Assembly (NCBI GenBank): GCA_002431305.1
Contig: DJEG01000086.1
Location: 5,285 to 54,630 of the forward strand
Direction: 5' to 3'
Length of the DNA: 49,346 nt
Source of the DNA: Ruminococcaceae bacterium UBA5904
Lineage (GTDB): Bacteria; Bacillota; Clostridia; Oscillospirales; Acutalibacteraceae
A program made the position numbers and the translations under genes. The stretch's first letter is position 1; each line of letters begins with the position of its first letter. Below, in pieces: positions 25,393 through 33,203 of the stretch. Below the pieces are notes generated by a model. That model had not been told where the DNA came from. It saw nothing but the letters and a program-made list of their open reading frames with translations, and searched no databases.

Positions 25393-26001
25393 TTATTCTG
25401 TTTTTATATCGAGAACCTCCGAAATATCGCTTATAACAAAGTCTGCGACAGTGTCTCTTACATTCTTTGCACACAGACATGAGTACATTCCCGCGTTACA
25501 TCCGCTGCCGACGTCAATTTCCCTGTCCCCGATCATCAGACATTCTTTTTTATTAAGATTAAAGGTTTTTACTATATAATTGAGCGCGTCGGGCGACGGT
25601 TTTGACGGAAAATTATTAAGACTCGTTACAAATCCGTCAAATAAATTTATAACGTTATATTTTGCAAGATAGTAAAGCGCGGTATGGTCTCTGTGAGTAT
25701 AAAGATAATTTTTACCGCCGTGTTTTACGATTTGATTAAGAGTATAAACCGTGTTTTTAAAAGGAGAAACAACAGGTTCAAAATGATAATCCGACTCGTA
25801 CGAATCAAACTTTTCTATCATATCGTTCGTACATTCATAGCGGTCAAAGCACGTCTTATAAGATATTTCAAACAAAGCCTTTGCTTCGTCATAATCGACC
25901 TCAACGCCGAATTCGCCCATCGCCTTAACAAAACACGCCGTTATATGTCTGTAGCTGTCAAAAAGCATTCCGTCAAAATCCCATATATAATTTTTAATCA
26001 C
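25393..26001 (-). CDS. HAD-family hydrolase (phosphoglycolate phosphatase-like)
   Basis: 202 residues. Motif I WDFDGMLFDS, motif II region YTHRDHTA, motif III around PSPDAL, and motif IV MIGDREIDVGSGCNAG. The cap between motifs I and II is helical, as in PGP/beta-PGM-like enzymes. The substrate cannot be told. The start is GTG at 26001 with GGAGG 10 nt upstream, and that ribosome site lies right behind the stop of the ABC pseudogene, so the two formed an operon whose promoter survives at 26735-26763. Confidence 0.85.
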   Translation of the reverse strand: MIKNYIWDFDGMLFDSYRHITACFVKAMGEFGVEVDYDEAKALFEISYKTCFDRYECTNDMIEKFDSYESDYHFEPVVSPFKNTVYTLNQIVKHGGKNYLYTHRDHTALYYLAKYNVINLFDGFVTSLNNFPSKPSPDALNYIVKTFNLNKKECLMIGDREIDVGSGCNAGMYSCLCAKNVRDTVADFVISDISEVLDIKTE

Positions 26002-26018
26002 TGTTATCCATCCTCCGT

Positions 26019-26711
26019 TTATATTTCCCGTCCGGAAAACTGCGTCATGTACAGTTCGTAGTATTTGCCCTTCTGTTTTATCAGCGAGTCATGATTGCCC
26101 TGTTCTATTATCCTGCACTTATCGAGTACGACAATCATATCCGCGTCGCGTACCGTGGAGAGTCTGTGCGCAATTATCAGGCTCGTCCTCTCTTTCATCA
26201 GGTTTTTACCATAGCGTCCTGTATTCTCTTTTCCGTTCTCGTGTCGACGCTCGACGTAGCCTAGTCGAGAATGAGAATATCAGGGTCTGCAAGAAACGCT
26301 CTTGAAATAGTAAAAAGCTTGCGCTGTCCCTGCGACAGATTTTCGCCGGCATAGGACAGAACAGTGTCGTACCCGTCCGAAAGACGGTCTATCATTTTTA
26401 TCGCAGTTTGCAAGCTGAGAAGATTTTTTCATTTTTTCATCGTCCGCCGTCTCGTCGGCGTATTTTAAGTTGTTTCTTAACGTTTCCGAAAAAAGTACAG
26501 TATCCTGCAAAACGATTCCTGTTTTCTTTCTCAGCGCCGATAAATTCATATCCCTTATGTTAACGCCGTCAATAAGAATTTCTCCCGAATCGGCGTCATA
26601 AAAGCGGGTTTGCAGATTTACAACCGTCGTTTTTCCGCTTCCTGTCGCGGCGACCATATACAACGGAGCAATAAGCGTGGGAAACCAATATTATTTAAGA
26701 TACCGAAGCAT
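26019..26711 (-). pseudogene. Decayed ABC exporter (ATP-binding/permease) with internal deletion, nonsense codons and frameshifts
   Basis: The remnant keeps a ribosome site (GGGAGG), ATG 26711 and a typical exporter N-terminus, MLRYLK-stop-YWFPTLIAPLYM, which then joins directly to the Walker A motif ATGSGKTT. The roughly 330 codons for the membrane domain and start of the ATPase are missing. Further lesions: TAA at codon 7 (26691-26693), a frameshift in an A-run near 26395-26402, TAG at 26261-26263 exactly where the Walker B glutamate of LDEATSSVD should be, and a second A-run frameshift near 26201-26209. The signature LSQGQRKL, the H-loop IIAHRLSTV and the C-terminal end remain readable. 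A functional short ATPase can be excluded. Confidence 0.93.
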
Positions 26712-26734
26712 AAAAAACCTCCCGATAAGTCTAA

Positions 26735-26763
26735 ATATTATCACAAAACAAAAAGAAATTCAA
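26735..26763 (-). promoter_or_regulatory. Promoter of the ABC pseudogene and downstream HAD gene
   Basis: TTGAAT (26758-26763), 17 nt, TAATAT (26735-26740) on the minus strand. It is still intact and probably now serves the HAD hydrolase gene. Confidence 0.55.
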
Positions 26764-26778
26764 TCAGGCATTTTTTAC

Positions 26779-26807
26779 TTTAAAAAAATTTTTTAATATG
26801 TTATAAT
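26779..26807 (+). promoter_or_regulatory. Promoter of malQ
   Basis: TTTAAA (26779-26784), 17 nt, TATAAT (26802-26807) on the plus strand, back to back with the pseudogene promoter. Confidence 0.5.
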
Positions 26808-26838
26808 TACTGATATCAATACAGAGAGGTATAATTTT

Positions 26839-28272
26839 ATGCAAAGAAAAAGCGGTGTGCTCATGCACGTTTCTTCCCTTTGGGGCGATTATTCCGCGGG
26901 GGCGTTCGGCGATGAGGCGAAGGAATGGATAGATTTTATTTCTTCATGCGGATTTTCAGTCTGGCAGGTACTTCCGTTCTGTCTTACGGACGAATGCAAT
27001 TCCCCGTATAAATCATACAGTGCGTTCAGCCTGAACCCTAACTTTATTTCGCTGAGAAAACTTTATGATAAAGGACTTCTGACAGCGGAGGAACTTGAAA
27101 ACGCAAGGCAGAAAACTCCGTATTCATGCGAATTCGAACGTCTTGAAAAAGAGCGTTTTCCTTTATTAAAGAAAGCAGGAGAACGTTTAAAAGATAGAAA
27201 AGAAATAGATAAATTCATATCGAGCCGTCCGCACATTAAAAAATTCTGCGAATTTATGGCGCTGAAAACTGCAAACGATTCAAAACCGTGGAATGAATGG
27301 AACTGCGCGGTTCCCGACAACGACACTTTCGAGACGTGGAAATTCATAGAGTATGAATTCTATGTTCAGTGGCTCGAAATTAAGGAGTACGCGAACAAAA
27401 AAGGCGTTTCGGTTATCGGTGACATTCCGATATATGTTTCCTACGACAGTTCCGACGTGTGGTCGGATCCCGAACAGTTTCTGCTCGACAATGATATGAA
27501 ACCCACGCTTACCGCCGGAGTTCCTCCTGATTATTTCTGCGAGGACGGACAGTTATGGGGCAATCCTCTCTATGACTGGTCTGTCATGGAGAAGGACGGA
27601 TATAAATGGTGGCGTGAACGCATCGAGTTTATGACCGAACTTTTCGACGGAGTCAGAATCGACCATTTCAGAGGACTTGAGTCTTATTATACAATTCCCG
27701 CAGACGCAAAAACAGCTAAAAACGGGACATGGAAAAAGGGTCCCGGAATGAAACTGATAAATGCGCTTAAGGGGTTCTGTAAAGACAAATTGATTATTGC
27801 CGAAGACCTCGGCGAGATCACGCCCGAAGTCTATGAACTTGTAGTTCAAAGCGGTTTTCCCGGCATGAGAGTTTTACAGTTCGGCTTTCTCTCCGACGCT
27901 TCAAGTCCGCACTTACCGCACAACTATATAAATAACTGCGTCGCATACACGGGAACGCATGACAACAACACGCTTTTAGGCTACGTATGGGACCTCGACG
28001 AAAATACGAGAAAACGTCTGCTCGAATACTGCGGATTCAAAGGCGCCGACTGGAATTCATGCTATGACGATATTTTAAGAACAATATTTGGTTCATCGGC
28101 AGGACTCGTCATTCTCCCGGTACAGGACTTACTTCTGTACGGAAGCGATACGAGGCTCAACACTCCGGGTAAAGCATTCGGAAACTGGAGTTACCGAATC
28201 ACAAAAGACCAGCTTAAAAATATTAATAAAAATAAATTCATAAAATGGAATAATATATACGGAAGAATATAA
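26839..28272 (+). CDS. malQ: 4-alpha-glucanotransferase (amylomaltase, GH77)
   Basis: Transfers alpha-1,4-glucan segments between maltodextrins in the cytoplasm. 477 residues, the short Thermus-like form. Seen: MHVSSLWGDYSAGAFG at the N-terminus, GDIPIYVSYDSSDVW, the nucleophile in RIDHFRGLE, the acid/base in IAEDLGEITPE, and YTGTHDNNT. AGAGGT lies before the ATG. It stands alone, without a glycogen or maltose operon around it. Confidence 0.96.
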   Translation: MQRKSGVLMHVSSLWGDYSAGAFGDEAKEWIDFISSCGFSVWQVLPFCLTDECNSPYKSYSAFSLNPNFISLRKLYDKGLLTAEELENARQKTPYSCEFERLEKERFPLLKKAGERLKDRKEIDKFISSRPHIKKFCEFMALKTANDSKPWNEWNCAVPDNDTFETWKFIEYEFYVQWLEIKEYANKKGVSVIGDIPIYVSYDSSDVWSDPEQFLLDNDMKPTLTAGVPPDYFCEDGQLWGNPLYDWSVMEKDGYKWWRERIEFMTELFDGVRIDHFRGLESYYTIPADAKTAKNGTWKKGPGMKLINALKGFCKDKLIIAEDLGEITPEVYELVVQSGFPGMRVLQFGFLSDASSPHLPHNYINNCVAYTGTHDNNTLLGYVWDLDENTRKRLLEYCGFKGADWNSCYDDILRTIFGSSAGLVILPVQDLLLYGSDTRLNTPGKAFGNWSYRITKDQLKNINKNKFIKWNNIYGRI

Positions 28273-28277
28273 AAAAT

Positions 28278-28311
28278 GCGGGTGTCTGCTTTACGCAAAC
28301 ATCCGCTTTTT
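28278..28311. terminator. Bidirectional terminator between malQ and nadA
   Basis: An 8-bp stem (GCGGGTGT/ACATCCGC, 28278-28285 and 28299-28306, one G.U pair) has TTTTTATT to the right and an A-run to the left. Confidence 0.8.
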
Positions 28312-28317
28312 ATTCAA

Positions 28318-29229
28318 TTATCCGAGTCTTAACATTTCGTCAATACATTTTTTTGCCTTGAGTCTCGTTTCCTCGCTCATGTCTATTTCCTCGCCGTCGG
28401 TACCCTTTAAACAATTCAATACGTCAACAAGAGTCGTAAGTTTCATATTATGACAAACGCAGTCTTTTGACAGCGGATAGAACATTTTATCCGGGCAGTC
28501 AAACTGCAAGTGCTGAACTATGCTGTTCTCCGTTCCGATTATAAATTCCTTTTTATCGGACTGTTTTGCAAACTTCATAATTCCCGACGTACTACCGACA
28601 TAATCGGCAAGAGCCGTAACCTCGGGTTTACATTCGGGGTGAACAAGTATAAGCGCGTTCGGGTGAGCTTCTTTTGCAGTCTTTACATGCTCCGCCGACA
28701 TTCTCGCATGTGTCGGACATCCGCCGTGAATTAATTTAAATTCCTTTTCGGGCACATTATCTTTAATAAACGTACCGAGATTGATATCGGGAATAAATAG
28801 AATTTTATCACTGTCGAGTTTTCTGACGATATCGAGAGCAGACGCGCTGGTCACGCAAACGTCACACTCTGTTTTAAGTTCCGCAGTTGTGTTAATATAT
28901 GCTACAACGGTATAATCGGGGTACATTTTTTTAAGTTCGCGAAGCGTAGGTGCGTCAAGCTGCTCAGCCATGGGACATCCCGCGTCTGAAGATGAGAGAA
29001 TAACCGTTTTATCCGGAGCAAGAATTTTCACGGTCTCAGCCATAAAACGGACTCCGCACATAAGTATATTTTTCTGACTCTGCTTTGCCGCCTCTTTGCT
29101 CAAGGCAAAGGAATCGCCTACAAAATCCGCAATCTCGAGTATATCGTGTGACTGATAGCAGTGGGCAAGAATGCAAAAGTCTTTTTCTTTTTTAAGTCTT
29201 ATAATTTCATCCTGTATATCACGAAGCAT
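28318..29229 (-). CDS. nadA: Quinolinate synthase NadA
   Basis: 4Fe-4S enzyme that condenses iminoaspartate with dihydroxyacetone phosphate to quinolinate in NAD synthesis. 303 residues, the short bacterial form. Seen: AHCYQSHDI, the three cluster cysteine regions MCGVRFMAE, HGGCPTHARM or VHPECKPEV, and KDCVCHNMK, plus YINTTAELK. Its usual partners nadB and nadC are not in the window. Confidence 0.94.
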   Translation of the reverse strand: MLRDIQDEIIRLKKEKDFCILAHCYQSHDILEIADFVGDSFALSKEAAKQSQKNILMCGVRFMAETVKILAPDKTVILSSSDAGCPMAEQLDAPTLRELKKMYPDYTVVAYINTTAELKTECDVCVTSASALDIVRKLDSDKILFIPDINLGTFIKDNVPEKEFKLIHGGCPTHARMSAEHVKTAKEAHPNALILVHPECKPEVTALADYVGSTSGIMKFAKQSDKKEFIIGTENSIVQHLQFDCPDKMFYPLSKDCVCHNMKLTTLVDVLNCLKGTDGEEIDMSEETRLKAKKCIDEMLRLG

Positions 29230-29258
29230 AAAAAACTACCTCACATTTTGTTTTTCTC

Positions 29259-29287
29259 ATTTTAACACTTTTATTTATTTAATTCAA
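29259..29287 (-). promoter_or_regulatory. Promoter of nadA
   Basis: TTGAAT (29282-29287), 17 nt, TAAAAT (29259-29264) on the minus strand. It overlaps the last codons of the GH78-like gene. Confidence 0.5.
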
Positions 29288-31577
29288 GCATATATTCGCC
29301 GTTTTCAAGTTCTGCATAATTACCGCCGTTATTCTCAATCGAATATTCGGACGGTATTATAATTTCGCCGTGAACACCCTCGTCTGCGATTACGGTAAGT
29401 TTTATTTTACCGTCTGTTCTAACCCAATTTACTTTTATCCTGCCGCCGACGGTTTCATATTCACCCTCGGCGTAATCAAGTTCGCAGATAAAACACGGAG
29501 AAACTTTAACAAACGAGGAATCGTTCCTGTACGGATTAACTTTGATTCCGGCACAGTATTCGATAAACCATGCGGATATATCGCCGAACATGTGATGATT
29601 TTGTGAATTCGGGCGGTCGGTTTCCCTTAAAAAGTCCTCGGGCAGAGCCGTTAAACCTCTTTCAACAAAGTTACCGTACGACGGATAATCACGGCGCGTT
29701 ATCATTTTAAACGCAAGTGAGGAATATCCGAAGTCGGAAAGGACTCTGAACAAAACTCTCATACCGAGAATTCCCGCGTCAACATGAAAGTCACTGCGAT
29801 TTATGATCTCGACGAGGCGTTTTACGGCTTCGGGCTTTTCGGCGTTATCAAAAACATTGTAATATACTGCCATCGCCTGTGAGGTCTGACATGAACCTAT
29901 CGCTGTCATTGTATTTAAATCTATAAGATATTTTCTCACAGACGTGCGGATTGACGAATAAAGAGAGTCACAGTATTCCTTTTCGGCGGTTTTCCCTAGT
30001 ACGCCGAAAATATACGAAGCTTTTTCGATTATACTCATACACGTTACGCTGTCCGTAAATTCAAGAGGAGATTTTACCTTCGTGACGGGGCACCAGTCAC
30101 CGAGCCCTATGGCTATCAGACCACGCTCGTTACGGCGTGAGGAAATATATGCGCAGTATCTGAATATCGCGCACTCGTTATCCTCGAGAATCTGCCTGTC
30201 CCCTCTTAAAACATACGAAAAATAGGGGATGTACGTTAAAGCGGCATCCCATGCCGGACCGTTGCCCCACTCAAATCCCCATCCTGCCGTGGGGACAATT
30301 CCGGGCAGTGCACCGTCTGAGCGCTGGGCGGCTCGTATATTATTAAGCCACTCCCTATAGCTGTTCACTGCGTCGAGGTTCATCAATATATGTTCGCACG
30401 AGAGAGCCGCGTCGCCCGTCCAGCCGTTTTTCTCTCTGTGAGGACAGTCGGTCGGAAAATAATAAAAATTAGACAAATCGGAATTTCTCGTCATTTTCTG
30501 CAATGCATTTGCGGTTTCATCCGAACAGGAAAAACCTCCGAGCTCTTTAATATCCGAATTATATATGATATACTCGAGTAAATCCTCGGTTGCTTCATCT
30601 TCCGTTATGCCGAGAACAACGCAGTATCTGAATCCGTGATACGTGAATACCGGTTCGAATTCTTCCTCTGCCCCGCCTTTTAGAATATAAATATCCCTCT
30701 GCGAATATCCGTCGGGACAGAAACATATGTTGCTCGTATCGGGTTCACCGTCGGGCGCATAATACTCGCCGAACTGTAAATCAATCTGCCGTCCGCGCTC
30801 GCCCCTGATTTTAAGTCTGACGGTTCCCGCCGTGTTTATTCCGAAATCATAGAGGAAACCCTCATGTTCTTTTGACGGAAATTCCTTGTACTCTTTTGCA
30901 ACATCGCCTCTGGGATGATAATCTTTTAAAATGCATTTTCTTATTTTTACTGGTTTTATGACTCTCTGCCGTTTTATTGCTTCGGCGGTACAGAGTTTTT
31001 TTTCACCCCTCGCCGGCATGGCTCTCAGAGCCTTTTTCCACATTGAATCGTCAAATTCAATATTCGTCCAGCCGTCAATTTCTTTTCTCGCGTCATAAAA
31101 GCATCCGCATCTCAAATCGTCGAATATTACGGGCGAATCGGCTGTTTTTACATTCTCGTCGGCTTCCTCGACAGAATACGAACCGTCTTCATACTCCGTT
31201 TCTATACTGAAAGCCGTCTGAGGCGCACTTCTGAACAGAGCCTTGTCGAAATCCCATATTCCGCCTCCGACGCAGTTTAACATTCCGTTGCCGAGATGAA
31301 CACCCAAAATATTTTTACCTTCCGAAATAAAAGGAGTTATGTCATACTCATCATAATAAACTATATCGTCGGGATTTGAAATGTACGGAGCAAGAATACC
31401 CTTAGTGATTTTTTTACCGTTAATATACGCATCGTAAAATCCTAATCCCGTTATAAACAAAACGCATTTTTTAACGCGGTCTTTTATTTCAAAACTCTTT
31501 CTGAAGTACGGAGCCGAAACAAAATGGGTATATGTTGAGTAGTCATCCGACGCTTTTATAAATTTATTTGAAAACAT
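29271..31577 (-). CDS. Alpha-L-rhamnosidase-like glycoside hydrolase (GH78-type)
   Basis: Start ATG 31577 (MFSNKF) with AAAGGAG upstream; about 768 residues, no signal peptide, so intracellular. The N-terminal beta-sandwich has GFYDAYINGKKI and VHLGNGMLN, as in bacterial rhamnosidases; LYDFGINTAG follows. The (alpha/alpha)6 catalytic part carries PTDCPHREKNGWTGDAA with conserved acidic residues, and GWGFEWGNGPAWDAA. HHMFGDISAWF and a C-terminal beta domain close the protein. The natural substrate (rhamnose-containing glycans such as pectin RG-I or host/plant glycosides) is inferred. It follows a secreted GH5 gene, so a joint role in plant fibre breakdown is plausible. Confidence 0.85.
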   Translation of the reverse strand: MFSNKFIKASDDYSTYTHFVSAPYFRKSFEIKDRVKKCVLFITGLGFYDAYINGKKITKGILAPYISNPDDIVYYDEYDITPFISEGKNILGVHLGNGMLNCVGGGIWDFDKALFRSAPQTAFSIETEYEDGSYSVEEADENVKTADSPVIFDDLRCGCFYDARKEIDGWTNIEFDDSMWKKALRAMPARGEKKLCTAEAIKRQRVIKPVKIRKCILKDYHPRGDVAKEYKEFPSKEHEGFLYDFGINTAGTVRLKIRGERGRQIDLQFGEYYAPDGEPDTSNICFCPDGYSQRDIYILKGGAEEEFEPVFTYHGFRYCVVLGITEDEATEDLLEYIIYNSDIKELGGFSCSDETANALQKMTRNSDLSNFYYFPTDCPHREKNGWTGDAALSCEHILMNLDAVNSYREWLNNIRAAQRSDGALPGIVPTAGWGFEWGNGPAWDAALTYIPYFSYVLRGDRQILEDNECAIFRYCAYISSRRNERGLIAIGLGDWCPVTKVKSPLEFTDSVTCMSIIEKASYIFGVLGKTAEKEYCDSLYSSIRTSVRKYLIDLNTMTAIGSCQTSQAMAVYYNVFDNAEKPEAVKRLVEIINRSDFHVDAGILGMRVLFRVLSDFGYSSLAFKMITRRDYPSYGNFVERGLTALPEDFLRETDRPNSQNHHMFGDISAWFIEYCAGIKVNPYRNDSSFVKVSPCFICELDYAEGEYETVGGRIKVNWVRTDGKIKLTVIADEGVHGEIIIPSEYSIENNGGNYAELENGEYMLELNK

Positions 31578-31590
31578 AAATTCTCCTTTC

Positions 31591-31630
31591 AAAAAAAAAC
31601 GGGGCTGTCTGTTTCGGACTAAACCCCGTT
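31591..31630 (-). terminator. Terminator between the GH5 gene and the GH78-like gene
   Basis: On the minus strand AACGGGG...CCCCGTT (31598-31604 and 31624-31630, extended inward by a wobble and an A-T pair) is followed by nine Ts, ending only a few bases before the GH78 ribosome site. It would uncouple the two genes, or act as a partial attenuator. Confidence 0.8.
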
Positions 31631-31643
31631 ATAATTAAAACTG

Positions 31644-33128
31644 TCAGCGGACTGCACTGATTGAATTAAAAATATTTCTGATAAATTCAAATACTCTGTA
31701 TATAAATGTCCTGATTTTATTTAAGAAATTTCCGGTATCATAACCTATGTTACCATGAAACTCACCGTCATACTTAACTTCGTTGAACACTGCGGAATCT
31801 ATATTTTTCTGAGTATTAAACGGAGCCTTGTCAAGATTTGCACCGGGAAGATACTTTTTTGCAACACCGTAAAGTTTCGCGCGAGAAAATTTACCGCTGT
31901 TTGTCTGCATCGCAGAGCCCCATTTTTCCAAAATCGTCTCATATGAATCGGATTCTGCATTAACAGTAAGTTCAGAAGATGAAGAACTGTAAACAAACCA
32001 GTCGGAATGTTTAGCCCAGGAATTATAACCTTTATATGTCCAAAGGGTCCAGCTTAAATTGTTGGAATCATAAGCATTTATAGCGAAATCAAGAGAAACT
32101 TTGTTGCCGACGGGATGAAATTCACCCGCATATTGAGGTACATTATATCCCGAACGCCAGCCCGCCTTTATTCTGTTTGTATAATCCGACTCGGTGTCGT
32201 CATACTGATGATACTGATAAACTACGCCTTTCCAGTTGTATGACTTGGGATTAGGCAGTTTATCTATCGACCATGTACCTATCATTGTCATAATTCTCGT
32301 GGGATCCTTAGCTCTTATCTCTTCATAAGCCATATCGTAGAATTCCCAAATATATCTGTGATTTCTTTTAAGCAGAGGAACATCACACATAGGTTCGTTG
32401 AGCAAATCAAACATAGCGACCGCAGGATCGCCCGCGAAACGTTCGGCGATAACACCCCAAAGTTCCGCAGCCTGCTGACGGTAACGTTTACCTGTATCGT
32501 TCTGATCAAAGAAATGATAGCTCTTGCCGTTGTCGTTACCCTTTCCGCAGTGGTCGGTATAACCCTGACATCCGTTTGCCCCGTGGAGATCGAGAATTGC
32601 ATAAATACCGTATTTACGGCACATATCGACAGCCCATTCAAGTCTCGAAAGATCGATTTCGCCGTTCTCGTCTCTTACCCATGTACCGTTATCGTCGGAC
32701 TGGAAGTTTCTGTACCAGAACGGAATTCTGACGCAGTTAAAGCCCATATCGGCAATATTTTGAAAGTCTGTCTCTGTGATCCAGTTGTCCTGGTATACGT
32801 CGTAAAGTTCTCTCGTCTTTTCGACTCCGAAACGTTTTTCAAGTATATCCATTGTATAAAGATCGCCTTTTTTATCATTGCTTATCGGGCAGAACCAGTC
32901 CTCCATGATAAGCCAGCCGCCGAGATTGAGACCGCGCAGTCTTACCTCCTCGCCTCTTCTGTTATAAAGCTTTTCACCGTTAACGTAAAGAGCGTCGGAC
33001 AATGTAATCGAATTATAAGACTGCACACCGTTTTGATCGTCGTATGCGAATGCGGTTGACGTAAACGTCGTTACAAGCATTAAGACGGCAAGTAAAAAAG
33101 CCGAAAGTCTGACGGAAACTTTTTTCAT
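31644..33128 (-). CDS. Secreted GH5-family glycanase (cellulase / beta-1,3-glucanase type)
   Basis: 494 residues with a clear signal peptide (cleavage near AFA, about residue 28). The GH5 barrel shows LRGLNLGGWLIMEDWF, FNCVRIPFWYRNF, LDLHGANG, the acid/base Glu in FDLLNEPM, YQYHQYDD and the nucleophile Glu in YAGEFHPVG. The NLGGWL...W start resembles exo-beta-1,3-glucanase-like subfamilies as well as cellulases, so the specificity is open. After the catalytic domain there is a 100-residue tail ending in a hydrophobic, basic helix (FIYRVFEFIRNIF). No dockerin or CBM is recognised. Confidence 0.88.
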   Translation of the reverse strand: MKKVSVRLSAFLLAVLMLVTTFTSTAFAYDDQNGVQSYNSITLSDALYVNGEKLYNRRGEEVRLRGLNLGGWLIMEDWFCPISNDKKGDLYTMDILEKRFGVEKTRELYDVYQDNWITETDFQNIADMGFNCVRIPFWYRNFQSDDNGTWVRDENGEIDLSRLEWAVDMCRKYGIYAILDLHGANGCQGYTDHCGKGNDNGKSYHFFDQNDTGKRYRQQAAELWGVIAERFAGDPAVAMFDLLNEPMCDVPLLKRNHRYIWEFYDMAYEEIRAKDPTRIMTMIGTWSIDKLPNPKSYNWKGVVYQYHQYDDTESDYTNRIKAGWRSGYNVPQYAGEFHPVGNKVSLDFAINAYDSNNLSWTLWTYKGYNSWAKHSDWFVYSSSSSELTVNAESDSYETILEKWGSAMQTNSGKFSRAKLYGVAKKYLPGANLDKAPFNTQKNIDSAVFNEVKYDGEFHGNIGYDTGNFLNKIRTFIYRVFEFIRNIFNSISAVR

Positions 33129-33150
33129 AGTTTTTTTCTCCTTTCTTAAA

Positions 33151-33185
33151 TAAAAGACACCGCCGCGGAGGCAACTGCTGCTGTC
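33151..33185 (-). terminator. Probable terminator after ileS
   Basis: An imperfect GC-rich stem (GACA...TGTC with GC steps, 33156-33185) is followed on the minus strand by TTTTATTT, in the 75-nt gap between ileS and the GH5 gene. Confidence 0.5.
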
Positions 33186-33203
33186 GCCGCGAATACTAAA
33201 ATA

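Noticed and set aside
26280..26663. Short intact ABC ATPase gene
   Set aside because: It is only the piece of a decayed exporter between a stop and a frameshift. The signature motif, Walker B and H-loop lie in other frames downstream.
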